Translations under genes and position numbers: made by a program
Shown: piece by piece, positions 33,785 to 43,014 of the stretch
Position numbering within the stretch: the stretch's first letter is position 1
How the letters are laid out: each line of letters opens with the position of its first letter
Notes under the pieces: generated by a model
What the model saw: the letters and a program-made list of their open reading frames with translations, nothing else
Database searches by the model: none
What the model was told of the DNA's origin: nothing
Assembly: GCA_913060675.1 (NCBI GenBank)
Contig: CAJXUS010000007.1
Location: 1-64,000 of the forward strand
Direction of reading: 5' to 3'
Length of the DNA: 64,000 nt
Origin: an uncultured Rhodospirillales bacterium
GTDB taxonomy: Bacteria; Pseudomonadota; Alphaproteobacteria; Kiloniellales; Kiloniellaceae

Positions 33785-35002
33785 TTGAACCGTACTTTCG
33801 CTTTTGCACTATTAATTGTTTTTGCCATTTCTGGTGCTGCTGTGACGGTATGGTATGTAATGGACGATGAGGATGACCCATCTATAGTTTCTGATGAAGG
33901 ATCAAATGCAGGGGATACCACAAGCGCGCCTAAGAAAATCTTGAAAACGTTAACTGGTGAACTCATTGCCGAAGAGACAACCTCTCTGACGACGAATGAT
34001 ACGGAAACCAAAAACACCAGTGATGAAGGCGCCAACGACGACAACATGGTCGCGGGACAAGACGATGATGCGAGCTCTCTTTCTTCATCTACCCCAGTTA
34101 TTGATGACACGAGCGCTCAAGAAATAGCGAAAGCCAAACCTGAATCAAATAACACCCCAACAGCGATAGCTGAAGTTGATCCTTCATTGTCGTTTGATGT
34201 GGTCCGCGTAGAAAAATCTGGAGATACAGTTCTTGCAGGCAGAGCGCCAGCAGGGAGTACTGTACGTATTGTTGACGGCACGACAATCCTTGGGAATATA
34301 GAGGCGGATACGAATGGCCAGTGGGTTTACGTTCTGGAAACACCGCTAGAGCCTGGAGCCCATGAGCTCGGACTACAAGTTAATAAGGATGATGGCAGTA
34401 CAATAAAATCCAAGGATGTTGCCATTGTGGATGTGCCAAAGGGTGAAGAAACAGCTCTAGCAGTTCTAATTCCTGATGAAGGGCCCGGTGTAAAAACCAG
34501 CGTATCAAAAATTATCCAGTTGCCTGAAAAGATAGGCGAAGATGGCATCCGCGATGGCGAACTGGCCCTCGATAGTGTTGATTATGATGATGAGGGCCAG
34601 ACCGTTATTGGTGGGACGTCTCAGCCCGGTCAAAAAGTTGTTGGGTACTTGAACAATGAATTTGTTGGTCAGGGTGTCGCCGACAGTGAAGGTCGTTGGG
34701 TTGTTGAACCAGAGAAGAATGTTGATGAAGGTTTACACCAGCTACGTATTGATCAAATTGATGATGGCGGAAAGGTAATCGCCCGCGTAGAGATTCCTTT
34801 CTCCCGTTCAGGAAAAATTGAAGTTCTGCCTGATGAGCGCGTCGTAACAGTCCAGCCCGGTAATAGCTTATGGCGTATTTCACGTGCAATTTATGGTCAA
34901 GGGGGCCGATATGCTGTGATTTATGAACGAAATGAGGATCAGATCAGGAACCCCGATTTAATCTATCCGGGTCAAATTTTTGTTCTCCCAAAGGCTAATT
35001 GA
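33785..35002 (+). CDS. LysM peptidoglycan-binding protein with Ig-like domains
   Basis: The 405-residue protein starts with TTG after a good ribosome site and has an N-terminal membrane anchor (about residues 5-26). An acidic Thr/Asp/Asn-rich stretch follows, then two Ig-like beta domains (about 135-220 and 260-345, each with a DGQWVY or EGRWVV strand: TNGQWVYVLE and SEGRWVVEPE), and a C-terminal LysM domain (VQPGNSLWRISRAIYG, NPDLIYPGQIFVLP). LysM binds peptidoglycan glycans. This layout is common in alphaproteobacterial envelope proteins; the exact role is unknown. psd follows after 151 bases. Confidence 0.88.
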   Translation: MNRTFAFALLIVFAISGAAVTVWYVMDDEDDPSIVSDEGSNAGDTTSAPKKILKTLTGELIAEETTSLTTNDTETKNTSDEGANDDNMVAGQDDDASSLSSSTPVIDDTSAQEIAKAKPESNNTPTAIAEVDPSLSFDVVRVEKSGDTVLAGRAPAGSTVRIVDGTTILGNIEADTNGQWVYVLETPLEPGAHELGLQVNKDDGSTIKSKDVAIVDVPKGEETALAVLIPDEGPGVKTSVSKIIQLPEKIGEDGIRDGELALDSVDYDDEGQTVIGGTSQPGQKVVGYLNNEFVGQGVADSEGRWVVEPEKNVDEGLHQLRIDQIDDGGKVIARVEIPFSRSGKIEVLPDERVVTVQPGNSLWRISRAIYGQGGRYAVIYERNEDQIRNPDLIYPGQIFVLPKAN

Positions 35003-35153
35003 TCCTCAATATTTCCCTCTTAAAAAAATCGCTGAGGAAAAAGCCTTACATTTGAGGCAAGAATACAGTATTACACACGAAATGTTATGTGATGGTTGCG
35101 TAATTGTTTATGTAAACGTTGCTTTTATTTATGAAATTTGAATGGAGACGGCT

Positions 35154-35840
35154 GTGCTGAAGCACATTTTGGTGCCTATTAATAAAGCAGGTTGGCCTTT
35201 TGTTGGCGGAGCACTTGCGCTTAGTGTTGCTTTTGCTTTGATCTGGAAACCCCTTGCGATCGTAGGGCTCATTCTTGCAGCCTTCTGTACCTATTTTTTC
35301 CGCGATCCTGAGCGTCAAACCCCAATCCGTGAAGGGCTAGTCGTCAGTCCTGCTGATGGACATGTCAGTGCGGTTGAGACTGCGGTGCCACCATCTGAAC
35401 TCAACATGGGTACTGAGCCACTGATGCGTATTTCCGTATTTCTCAGTGTGTTCGACGTCCATGTTAACCGGGTACCTACGGCAGGTAAAATTACCGAGTT
35501 GGCATATCATCACGGTGCATTTCTAAATGCTGCTATGGACAAAGCGTCAGAACTTAACGAACGCATGTCTATAAAGATGGAAACCGAAGATGGTAAAGAA
35601 ATTGCCTTTGTACAAATTGCAGGTCTGATAGCGCGTCGGATTATCTGTAACCTTACCTTGGATCAAGAAGTTAAAGCTGGCGAGCGCTTTGGTCTTATTC
35701 GGTTCGGCAGTCGTACGGATGTTTATCTTCCAAACGGAGTTTCTCCCCTTGTATCTGTCGGTCAGCAAATGATTGGCGGTGAAACTGTTATAGCTGATCT
35801 TCTTTCTGACGAAGATACACGCGAAACAGAGGTACGTTAA
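35154..35840 (+). CDS. psd: Phosphatidylserine decarboxylase
   Basis: Psd makes phosphatidylethanolamine from phosphatidylserine. The protein of about 228 residues is the short archaeal/alphaproteobacterial type: an N-terminal membrane region, FFRDPER, VVSPADGHVSAVE, VFDVHVNRVPT, and the self-cleavage site RFGSRTDVYLP, where Ser186 would become the pyruvoyl group. GTG at 35154 is chosen because GGAG (35144-35147) precedes it by six bases; an ATG at 35142 lacks such a site. pssA follows by one base, so the two steps of PE synthesis are coupled. Confidence 0.95.
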   Translation: MLKHILVPINKAGWPFVGGALALSVAFALIWKPLAIVGLILAAFCTYFFRDPERQTPIREGLVVSPADGHVSAVETAVPPSELNMGTEPLMRISVFLSVFDVHVNRVPTAGKITELAYHHGAFLNAAMDKASELNERMSIKMETEDGKEIAFVQIAGLIARRIICNLTLDQEVKAGERFGLIRFGSRTDVYLPNGVSPLVSVGQQMIGGETVIADLLSDEDTRETEVR

Positions 35841-35841
35841 T

Positions 35842-36678
35842 ATGGCAGGTCTCAAGCGCCGTCGTCGTCTTCATGGATTTTCGATCAATCGATTGATACC
35901 AAATGCTATCACGTTGATGGCTATGTGTTCAGGGTTGTCGGCAATTCGTTTTGCCTTAGAGAAAGACTGGCAGCTTGCTGTTGCCGGTATTGTTCTCGCA
36001 ATGGTACTCGACGGTCTTGATGGACCTGTTGCCCGTCTGATGAAGGGGACAAGTGAGTTTGGGGCTCAACTTGATTCTCTGGCTGATTTTGTAAACTTTG
36101 GTGTTACGCCTGCCATCGTGATTTATCTTTGGGCGATGGATGGTTCTGGTGGCTTGGCCTGGGCTGTGTCGCTTTTCTTTGCGATTTGTTGTGGCATGCG
36201 GTTGGCGCGCTTCAATACAGGACTTCTCGACGAAAATCCTCCGCCTTGGGCGACTAAATTTTTTACTGGAATTCCCGCTCCTTGTGGCGCGGGGCTTATT
36301 TTGTTGCCCTTGGCGTTAAGTTTTGAGCTTGGCGATGAGTTCTTTCGTACACCGATCTTAAATGGTGTGATGCTGATTCTTGTCGGTGCCTTGTTTGTCA
36401 GTACCATTCCAACTTATTCATCGAAACGTATTCGAATTCCAAGACGCTATGTGGGGCTGGTTTTGCTCGGTGTTGCTATCTGTATAATGCTTTTGGTAAG
36501 TACGCCGTGGGTTTCATTGTCTATTGCTGGAATTGGATATCTCGTAAGTATAATTTTAGCTCAATTCTCTTACAGAAACACTCGAAACAAAATGATGGCC
36601 CAAGAGGCAAAAAATCCTGAAGTCAAGCAGGATGACGATAAGTCGTCAGATAAAGAAGATACTTCAGAAGAGGTCTAA
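35842..36678 (+). CDS. pssA: CDP-diacylglycerol-serine O-phosphatidyltransferase
   Basis: PssA condenses CDP-diacylglycerol with serine to give phosphatidylserine, the substrate of Psd. The 278-residue membrane protein carries the CDP-alcohol phosphatidyltransferase motif DGLDGPVARLMKGTSEFG followed by AQLDSLAD, an exact D-x2-DG-x2-AR-x8-G-x3-D-x3-D. About eight membrane segments and a charged Lys/Asp/Glu tail follow. It is directly after psd and 15 bases before another enzyme of the same superfamily. Confidence 0.96.
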   Translation: MAGLKRRRRLHGFSINRLIPNAITLMAMCSGLSAIRFALEKDWQLAVAGIVLAMVLDGLDGPVARLMKGTSEFGAQLDSLADFVNFGVTPAIVIYLWAMDGSGGLAWAVSLFFAICCGMRLARFNTGLLDENPPPWATKFFTGIPAPCGAGLILLPLALSFELGDEFFRTPILNGVMLILVGALFVSTIPTYSSKRIRIPRRYVGLVLLGVAICIMLLVSTPWVSLSIAGIGYLVSIILAQFSYRNTRNKMMAQEAKNPEVKQDDDKSSDKEDTSEEV

Positions 36679-36693
36679 AAGGATCAAGAACTG

Positions 36694-37302
36694 ATGTTTG
36701 ATTCTTGGATGCGTAGAAAGATTGATCCTCCCCTGGAAAGCTTGGGGGGATCACTTTCGAATAAAGGAATTACTGCCAATCAGATTACGTGGGTTGGGTT
36801 TGGGATCGGTGTTTTAGCAATTCCAGCACTTGCTTTTCAGTCTTACGAGCTTGCTCTTGGCTGTATTATATTGAACCGCCTTTGTGATGGTCTGGATGGT
36901 GCGGTAGCGCGCTTGCAAGGCATAACAGATCTCGGCGGTTACCTTGATATTACCTTGGATTTCCTTTTCTATTCAGCGGTGATCTTTGGGTTTGCGCTCG
37001 CAAATCCGCAAGAAAATGCACTGGCTGCAGCATTTCTTATTTTCTCTTTTATCGGAACGGGAGCTTCTTTTCTCTCTTTTGCTATTGTGGCCGAAAAGAG
37101 AGGGATAACGACTGACATCAGAGGTAAAAAAAGTATTTATTACCTTGGTGGTCTGACCGAAGGCACGGAAACGATAGCACTATTTCTAGCTCTGTGTATC
37201 TGGCCGCAGTATTTTCCTGTCATGGCGTGGACATTTGGGACGCTTTGCTGGCTAACCACTTCGTTTAGAATTCACGCTGCAGTTTCAATCTTCAAAGATT
37301 AA
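36694..37302 (+). CDS. Second CDP-alcohol phosphatidyltransferase family protein
   Basis: A 202-residue membrane enzyme of the CDP-alcohol phosphatidyltransferase superfamily, which joins CDP-linked lipids or alcohols to a second alcohol. The motif reads DGLDGAVARLQGITDLGG then YLDITLD: the metal-binding Asp residues are present, but the spacing between AR and the Gly is seven rather than eight. The acceptor cannot be told from sequence. It follows pssA closely, so a phospholipid head-group role is likely. A terminator follows. Confidence 0.85.
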   Translation: MFDSWMRRKIDPPLESLGGSLSNKGITANQITWVGFGIGVLAIPALAFQSYELALGCIILNRLCDGLDGAVARLQGITDLGGYLDITLDFLFYSAVIFGFALANPQENALAAAFLIFSFIGTGASFLSFAIVAEKRGITTDIRGKKSIYYLGGLTEGTETIALFLALCIWPQYFPVMAWTFGTLCWLTTSFRIHAAVSIFKD

Positions 37303-37305
37303 AAA

Positions 37306-37332
37306 AAGAGAGCCGAAAATTCCGGCTCTCTT
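37306..37332. terminator. Terminator between lipid operon and RND operon
   Basis: AAGAGAGCCG pairs with CGGCTCTCTT around a seven-base loop, with A residues before and T residues after. It lies between the convergent psd-pssA operon (+) and the RND genes (-). The RND gene stop is 25 bases beyond. Confidence 0.88.
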
Positions 37333-37356
37333 ATGGCGATCACTCATCAAATCTTG

Positions 37357-40300
37357 TTATTCCGCGGGCTGAAGGGTCTCGTCGTCTGGCGATGTTTGCT
37401 GGTCATTATCTTTTGGATTTTTTGTGGATTTACTTTTGATCCAAACGATAAAAGTTCTGAAATTTACCCTTACCATCAAAGAGCAAGGCGTAATGACGAG
37501 AGTAAGGATCGTTGCAAAACAAAGACCAAACGCAATAGCTGTTGCTAGTTGTGTCCACCATTGGGTGGAGGGGGCGCCAACCTGAACAGTACGATTGATT
37601 AAATCGATGTTGGTTGATAGCACCATGGGCATCAGGCCTAGAATTGTCGTGACAGTGGTCAGCAACACTGGACGAAGTCGTTGAGCTCCCGTTCTGATGA
37701 TAGCCTCTTTCTGATCTTTGAATTTGGTTGATACATAATCAAAGGTATCAATGAGGACGATGTTGTTGTTCACGACGATCCCAGCCAAAGCAATGACGCC
37801 AATACCGGACATAACAATGCCAAAGGGTTGTTCGGTAATAAGAAGGCCGATTAAAACCCCGATGGTTGACATGATGACGGCTGATAGGATCAAAAAGGCA
37901 CTGTAAAAGCTGTTGAACTGCGTAACCAGAATGATTGCGATCATAAAGAGCGCAACACCAAAAGCTTTTACAAGAAACTGTTGAGATTCTTCCTGGTCTT
38001 GGTTCTCGCCTTTGAAAGTGACAGTTACACGTGGGTCGAGCTCTTGAGTTGATAACCATCCTTCAAGCTCTAGGACTTTATCATTGGTAAGGATGCCTTC
38101 TGCAATATCGGACTTAACTACAGCAACACGTTTACCGTCGACACGGTTTATCAGGCCTACTTTAGGTTTTGCGGTTCGAGTAATGAAGTTTGATATTGGA
38201 ATTAGTCCAACTTCAGTTTGAATTTTTATTTGATCCAAATGTTCGATTGTACGGTTGTTTTTAGGAAGACGCACGACGAGATCGATTTCTTCATCGCTGT
38301 CGTCAGGGCGGTAGCTACCCAGCTTCATCCCATTGGTGACCATGCGAATGTAGCTGCCAATCAAGGCGATATCTGCCCCGAACTTTGCAGCCTGGGCACG
38401 GTCTACGTCGATGCGCCACTCGATACCGGGAACGGGTAACCCGTCTTCTATATCTACAAATCCATTGGCTGTTCTTAGGTGTGTGGCGACAATTTTTGCT
38501 ACTGGATACACCAGAGCTGGATCTTCAGAGGCGATCTCTATCTCAATTGGTTTTCCAGATGAGGGGCCTTTTTCTTCTTTTCGAGGCTCGACTGAAATCC
38601 CGCCAAGTACAGATGTTTTGGAACGGATTTCAGCAAGGATCTCATCCGCAGGTCTGCGATTGAACCAGTCGGTAAATTCCATTTGTATGTTGCCAATAAC
38701 ATCTTCAGGCTGATTACTGCTTGTGCTGCTTTCGGCGTTGGTGCTGGCATAGATACTGTGGAGTTCCTGCTTTTCATTTTGCAGATCCATGACAATTTGC
38801 TCGACCTGCCTTACAAGATAGTCGCGTTCGTCGATGGACATGTTTCCTTGAGCGCGGACCTGGAGTACAGCATTGTCGGGCTCAATGTTAGGGAAGAATT
38901 CAACGCCCTTACCATAGGTACCATAGAGATAAATGACGGCGATGAGAGAAGCAAAGGTAAGCGATACAACAGTTCCTGGGAACTTTAATACGCCGTGCAT
39001 TAATTTGATGTATAACCCTGTAAATCCCGTAACGCTGCCGAGATCGCCATTTTCTGATGCCGCGAGATTTTCCATCGACTTTTTATCGGCGGCTCCACCC
39101 GCTTTACCAATGATGGCACCGATTGTTGGGACCACGACAAGAGCCATGACGAGTGAAGCACTTAAGGTGGCAATCAAGGTAATCGGCATGAATTTCATGA
39201 ACTCGCCCATAATCCCCGGCCAAAAGATCAGGGGAGCAAAGGCAGCAAGTGTCGTTGCTGTTGATGCGATGATGGGCCAAGCCATACGTAAGCTTGCTTG
39301 TTTGTAGGCTTCTTTGCGATGGACACCTTCACTCATTTTACGGTCGGCATATTCCGTGACGACAATGGCACCATCCACAAGCATGCCGACAGAAAGGATC
39401 AGACTGAAGAGCACGACCACGTTAACCGTTAGACCTGCTGCATGAAGCATCATGATGGAGGCGAGGAATGATCCCGGTATGGCGATCCCTACAAGTATGG
39501 AGGACCGAAAACCTAGTGCCGCGACAACGACAATCATCACCAGAATGATTGCTGAGAGGACGTTGTTCTGAAGATCTTGTAGCATGGTGCGAATGCCAGT
39601 TGATTGATCTTGGCTAAAGGACACTTCTACGGCTTCTGGCCATAGAACCTGTTCTTCTGTAATAACCGCACGTACACGCTCGATGGTTTCAATGATGTTG
39701 GTGCCGGTACGTTTTGATATTTCGAGTGTTAAGGCTGGCTTGTTATTAACGCGGGCGTATTCAGTAGTGTCTTTAAAGGTTTTCCTGAGAATACCAATAT
39801 CCCTGACCCGAACAACGGCATCTCCGTTCACCTTGAGCGGCATGTTTAAGATGTCGTTGGTATCTTCAAATAATCCGGGAACCTGGATAGCAAATCGACC
39901 TTGCCCGGTATCAAGAGAGCCAGCAGCGACCACCAAATTCGACTTACCTACAGCAGTTATAATATCGTTGGCGTCTAAGTTGTAACTTTCGAGGATGAGC
40001 GGATCGATAACAATCTCTACCAACTCATCTCTATCCCCGACCAGTTTGGCCTCGAGAACGGTTGAAATTGATTCCAGATTATCCTGAAGTTTATTGGCGA
40101 TGGAGAGAAGGGCGCGTTCAGGAATATCTCCTGACAAGTTGACGACAATGATAGGAAAAAGGCTCAAGTTGACTTCATGAACCGTCGGCTCGTCGGCATC
40201 TTCTGGAAGTTCTGCCTTGGCAATATCAACCTTCTCTCGCACATCGGTGAGAGCGAGATCAATATCAGATCCGGCATCAAATTCCATGACAACGTTTCCG

Positions 40301-40566
40301 CCTCCAAGATAAGAGGTTGAACGCATCTCTTTGACACCCTCAATACTGCGAAGCTCTTTTTCCATTGGCTTTAACAGTAACCGTTCTGCATCTGCCGGCG
40401 AGATTCCTTCATGGTGCATACTGACGTAAATAATGGGGATGGTTATGTCAGGGCTATCTTCCTTAGGAATCGTTACATAGGAAACGCCACCGGCAATGAG
40501 AATCAAGATTAGACCTAGCAAGACCGTTCTTGAACGGCCAAGGGCTGCAGATATGATGCCGTTCAT
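37357..40566 (-). CDS. RND efflux permease (HAE-1-like)
   Basis: An inner-membrane proton-driven transporter subunit of 1069 residues, normal for the family, with two sets of six membrane segments and two large periplasmic loops. N-terminal SYVTIPKEDSPDITIPIIYV is typical. The membrane segment 4 motif reads GMLVDGAIVVTEY: Asp398 matches AcrB Asp407, but the position of Asp408 is Gly399. The C-terminus is acidic. Its start overlaps the adaptor gene stop. No outer-membrane factor gene is beside it, so a shared TolC-type channel is likely. Substrates unknown. Confidence 0.95.
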   Translation of the reverse strand: MNGIISAALGRSRTVLLGLILILIAGGVSYVTIPKEDSPDITIPIIYVSMHHEGISPADAERLLLKPMEKELRSIEGVKEMRSTSYLGGGNVVMEFDAGSDIDLALTDVREKVDIAKAELPEDADEPTVHEVNLSLFPIIVVNLSGDIPERALLSIANKLQDNLESISTVLEAKLVGDRDELVEIVIDPLILESYNLDANDIITAVGKSNLVVAAGSLDTGQGRFAIQVPGLFEDTNDILNMPLKVNGDAVVRVRDIGILRKTFKDTTEYARVNNKPALTLEISKRTGTNIIETIERVRAVITEEQVLWPEAVEVSFSQDQSTGIRTMLQDLQNNVLSAIILVMIVVVAALGFRSSILVGIAIPGSFLASIMMLHAAGLTVNVVVLFSLILSVGMLVDGAIVVTEYADRKMSEGVHRKEAYKQASLRMAWPIIASTATTLAAFAPLIFWPGIMGEFMKFMPITLIATLSASLVMALVVVPTIGAIIGKAGGAADKKSMENLAASENGDLGSVTGFTGLYIKLMHGVLKFPGTVVSLTFASLIAVIYLYGTYGKGVEFFPNIEPDNAVLQVRAQGNMSIDERDYLVRQVEQIVMDLQNEKQELHSIYASTNAESSTSSNQPEDVIGNIQMEFTDWFNRRPADEILAEIRSKTSVLGGISVEPRKEEKGPSSGKPIEIEIASEDPALVYPVAKIVATHLRTANGFVDIEDGLPVPGIEWRIDVDRAQAAKFGADIALIGSYIRMVTNGMKLGSYRPDDSDEEIDLVVRLPKNNRTIEHLDQIKIQTEVGLIPISNFITRTAKPKVGLINRVDGKRVAVVKSDIAEGILTNDKVLELEGWLSTQELDPRVTVTFKGENQDQEESQQFLVKAFGVALFMIAIILVTQFNSFYSAFLILSAVIMSTIGVLIGLLITEQPFGIVMSGIGVIALAGIVVNNNIVLIDTFDYVSTKFKDQKEAIIRTGAQRLRPVLLTTVTTILGLMPMVLSTNIDLINRTVQVGAPSTQWWTQLATAIAFGLCFATILTLVITPCSLMVRVNFRTFIVWIKSKSTKNPKDNDQQTSPDDETLQPAE

Positions 40567-41684
40567 GATTGAGGCACTCCGGATTTAAATTCTTCCAGAG
40601 TATTTACGTCAATTGGTTTGACTTTCTGTCCGTCAATGACGAGCTCCTGCCCAACCACAATGAATATGACATCCTTAGGCAAACCACCGAGCCACAGTCC
40701 GTCTGTTGTATTTTCCAGTATGGTAGCTTCTTTAAAAACAACTTCATTTTTGACATTGATGGTCTTCACACCAATTGCCCCGGTATCAGCGATGGTTAAA
40801 ATCCCAGGTGAAACCTTGTGCGCTTGGAGTTGGTTCAGCGTCAGGATTGTTTCAGCGGTTATCCCATCGGAAATTTTTTGATCTAGATTAGGGACCGCGA
40901 CTTCAATGCGGAAGGTTCTGGTTGTTGCATCCGCCATAGAAGAAATGTAGCGCACCTCACCTTCCACGATTTGGCCTGTGATGAGCCTGACGTGGGCAGG
41001 GTGTCCGACAGATATAAAAGGTACCAAGCGTTCGCTGACATCGGAAACCACGAGGATTGTGGAAAGGTCAACAATCGTGCCGATTGGATCTCCTACATCA
41101 ACGTACTCACCTATCTCTACCGTACGTTTGTGCAGTATCCCGGTGAAGGGGGCTGGAATAAGAGTGTTGGAGAGGGCAACACGGGCTTTGCTTAATTCTG
41201 CATGTGCTGATTCGAGAGCTGCCTTACTCGCGGCAAGTTTGGTGTCAGCCTTGAAGCCTTTTTTTGAAAGCCGCTTCGAGGCGTCGTATTCAATAGCACG
41301 TTGTTCTTTTAAGGCGGTGTATTCTTTTACCTTTGCTGAGCGTTCGTTGACATCAAGTCTCGCGATCAACTTTCCAGCTTCTACAGCCTGTCCTTTTTTT
41401 ACGGCAAGTTCGATAATTTTCCCGCTGGCTTCGCTTCTGATTTCAACAGTCCGAAGCGCTTCGGTCCTACCCCGAACGGTTAAGTGACGCGTATAGGATT
41501 CTGCAGAAAGGCTTTGAACGCGAACAGAAGGTACGCGGTTTTCCTGTGTGAGATTTACAGGCGGTTTTTTTACTTCTGCTTGAGCTGTTTTTCCGGCTTC
41601 AGAGCCATCAGCAAGTTGTCCTGACATAACCCAGCCAGCTGAACCAACGGCTAAAACGAATGCGAGTATATAGGAAACTTTCAT
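40563..41684 (-). CDS. RND periplasmic adaptor (membrane fusion protein)
   Basis: The 373-residue protein links the RND pump to the outer-membrane channel. It has an N-terminal membrane anchor (about residues 5-22), a biotinyl-lipoyl-like region (TVEIRSEASGKIIELAVKKG), a short coiled coil (about 115-165), the returning lipoyl half (LIPAPFTGILHKRTVEIG) and beta-barrel segments. It overlaps padR upstream and the permease downstream by four bases each, so the three are translated together. Confidence 0.95.
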   Translation of the reverse strand: MKVSYILAFVLAVGSAGWVMSGQLADGSEAGKTAQAEVKKPPVNLTQENRVPSVRVQSLSAESYTRHLTVRGRTEALRTVEIRSEASGKIIELAVKKGQAVEAGKLIARLDVNERSAKVKEYTALKEQRAIEYDASKRLSKKGFKADTKLAASKAALESAHAELSKARVALSNTLIPAPFTGILHKRTVEIGEYVDVGDPIGTIVDLSTILVVSDVSERLVPFISVGHPAHVRLITGQIVEGEVRYISSMADATTRTFRIEVAVPNLDQKISDGITAETILTLNQLQAHKVSPGILTIADTGAIGVKTINVKNEVVFKEATILENTTDGLWLGGLPKDVIFIVVGQELVIDGQKVKPIDVNTLEEFKSGVPQS

Positions 41685-42247
41685 GATGCGTGCCTGTTTG
41701 AATTCGTAAAGGGGGTGTTCTGGGATGGAATTTTGAGCTTGTTAAGGAAGCTGTCTTTGTGTTTTTCCAGATAGTCTAGGGATGATTGGTAAACTGTCAT
41801 GCCGAGGCCGTGGCAAAGCTGCCTGCCTTCGGGGATGGTGGAGAGATCACATTCGCTCATGCGTTCAATGGTATTCTTATAAAAGGTTATGCGCTGATCC
41901 AAAAGCAGGGCGACTTGCGGGATGGGAAGTAACTCTGCGAAATAAAGGACAAAGAAAAAATCCGAAGCATATTTATCTGGTGAGGGAGGGACCAGAATAC
42001 TGGTGATTAGCGCATCGTTACCCTTGTCGGTCAGCTTATAAACTTTTTTATCGGGGCGCTTTTCCTGCGCCATTTGGGTGCAATCAACCAAGCCTTCAGA
42101 AGACAATCGCCCAAGTGCGGGATAAATCGATCCAAAGCTCGCATCTTGAAAATGGCTAAAGGCGCCTTCTTCAAAAGCTTTCTTGATTTCATATCCACTG
42201 GCTTCGCCTTGGTATAATACCCCAAGGCATAAAGTTCTTACATCCAT
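41681..42247 (-). CDS. PadR-family transcriptional regulator of the RND operon
   Basis: PadR proteins are winged-helix repressors, often controlling efflux or phenolic-acid genes. The 188-residue protein has the N-terminal DNA-binding domain LGVLYQGEASGYEIKKAFEE, FGSIYPALGRLSSEGLVD, KKVYKLTDKGNDAL and a C-terminal helical dimer domain, the Vir-type length. It is first in the operon padR-adaptor-permease, with ATGA overlap to the adaptor. A perfect inverted repeat (42332-42352) in its upstream region is a likely operator. Confidence 0.92.
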   Translation of the reverse strand: MDVRTLCLGVLYQGEASGYEIKKAFEEGAFSHFQDASFGSIYPALGRLSSEGLVDCTQMAQEKRPDKKVYKLTDKGNDALITSILVPPSPDKYASDFFFVLYFAELLPIPQVALLLDQRITFYKNTIERMSECDLSTIPEGRQLCHGLGMTVYQSSLDYLEKHKDSFLNKLKIPSQNTPFTNSNRHAS

Positions 42248-42331
42248 ACTCGATTTACCTGTGTTGGCTTTTACCGGATTGCGCCCGAAAGCCTGTTTGT
42301 ACCTATCTAGGTTAAATATAGATCAGTTCAG

Positions 42332-42352
42332 CATATATCAACCCGATATATG
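42332..42352. promoter_or_regulatory. Candidate PadR operator
   Basis: CATATATC, spacer AACCC, GATATATG is a perfect inverted repeat with 8-bp arms, about 85 bases before the padR start. Length and symmetry suit a dimeric winged-helix regulator that controls its own operon. The assignment to PadR is by position only. Confidence 0.5.
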
Positions 42353-42387
42353 TAATTTTTTTATTACAGCGGATATAATTTGAAAAA

Positions 42388-42407
42388 TTAGATAAACATT
42401 TATCTAA
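42388..42407. repeat. 20-bp palindrome between padR and the rod-like gene
   Basis: TTAGATAAACATTTATCTAA is a palindrome with 9-bp arms and a two-base centre. It lies just upstream of the -35 box of the promoter at 42419-42447. It differs from the nearby CATATATC repeat, suggesting a second regulator. TCTAAAAT is repeated directly at its right edge (42403-42410 and 42412-42419). Confidence 0.6.
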
Positions 42408-42418
42408 AATGTCTAAAA

Positions 42419-42447
42419 TTGAAATGAGCTTGTAAGTCAGGTATACT
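42419..42447 (+). promoter_or_regulatory. Sigma-70-type promoter for the orphan rod-like gene
   Basis: TTGAAA (42419-42424), a 17-base spacer and TATACT (42442-42447) make a good housekeeping promoter. The expected start near 42454 leaves a 12-base leader that still contains AAGGGA before the ATG at 42466. The palindrome at 42388-42407 lies 11 bases upstream. Confidence 0.6.
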
Positions 42448-42465
42448 CAGGGAAAGGGATGAAAT

Positions 42466-42861
42466 ATGGACTATTCAATACCTCTTTCTGGACTTAATTT
42501 GCAGGCACGCCGGGTGGCCGTATCTGCAAACAATATCGTTAACGCTGGATCTACCGTTCCAGATGCTTCTGGTAACCTTTCAGGACAAGTGCCTTTTACA
42601 CCGAGTAGGGTTGATGCGGTAAGTCGCGATCCAGGTGTTGGTGGGATTGTTACTCAAACCTCAGCCGGAGTGCCCTTATCGCAGGTAGGCCAGACAAGCA
42701 GTTTTGTTGAGATTTTCTCAGCGACGGGTGTGAATATTGCCCAAGAACTCGTTGACCAAAAAATTGCAGTTACAGCTTATAAAGCAAATGCAGCTGTTAT
42801 TCGTACATTCTCAGAGCTCGACGATACTTTGCTTGATACTCTTGTTAACCATGAAGATTGA
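42466..42861 (+). CDS. Orphan flagellar rod-like protein (FlgC/FlgG-terminal domains)
   Basis: A 131-residue protein with the N-terminal rod-family pattern LNLQARRVAVSANNIVNAGS (compare SNNIANLNT in FlgG) and a C-terminal helix DQKIAVTAYKANAAVIRTFSELD like the Flg_bbr_C domain. The middle (about residues 30-90) is short and Gly/Ser/Val-rich and has no FlgC or FlgG beta domain. It is far from the other flagellar genes, with its own promoter, and is followed by a PilZ gene. It may be an alternative rod or hook accessory protein; the exact role is unknown. Confidence 0.75.
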   Translation: MDYSIPLSGLNLQARRVAVSANNIVNAGSTVPDASGNLSGQVPFTPSRVDAVSRDPGVGGIVTQTSAGVPLSQVGQTSSFVEIFSATGVNIAQELVDQKIAVTAYKANAAVIRTFSELDDTLLDTLVNHED

Positions 42862-43014
42862 GTGATTACATTATCTTAGGTGAGGGTGGTGTTTGTTTTA
42901 GTTAATTGCATTGATTTTTATTTATATTTTAGTAATATTTATCCTGTATATTTTCTTTACGTTGCCGAACGTATCCTTTAAATATACCGCATCTATCGCG
43001 TGTGGGGGTTGGCT

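Noticed and set aside
33598-34110. 170-codon minus-strand frame over the LysM gene
   Set aside because: Composition mirrors the plus-strand LysM gene, the product is low-complexity, and no ribosome site is seen.
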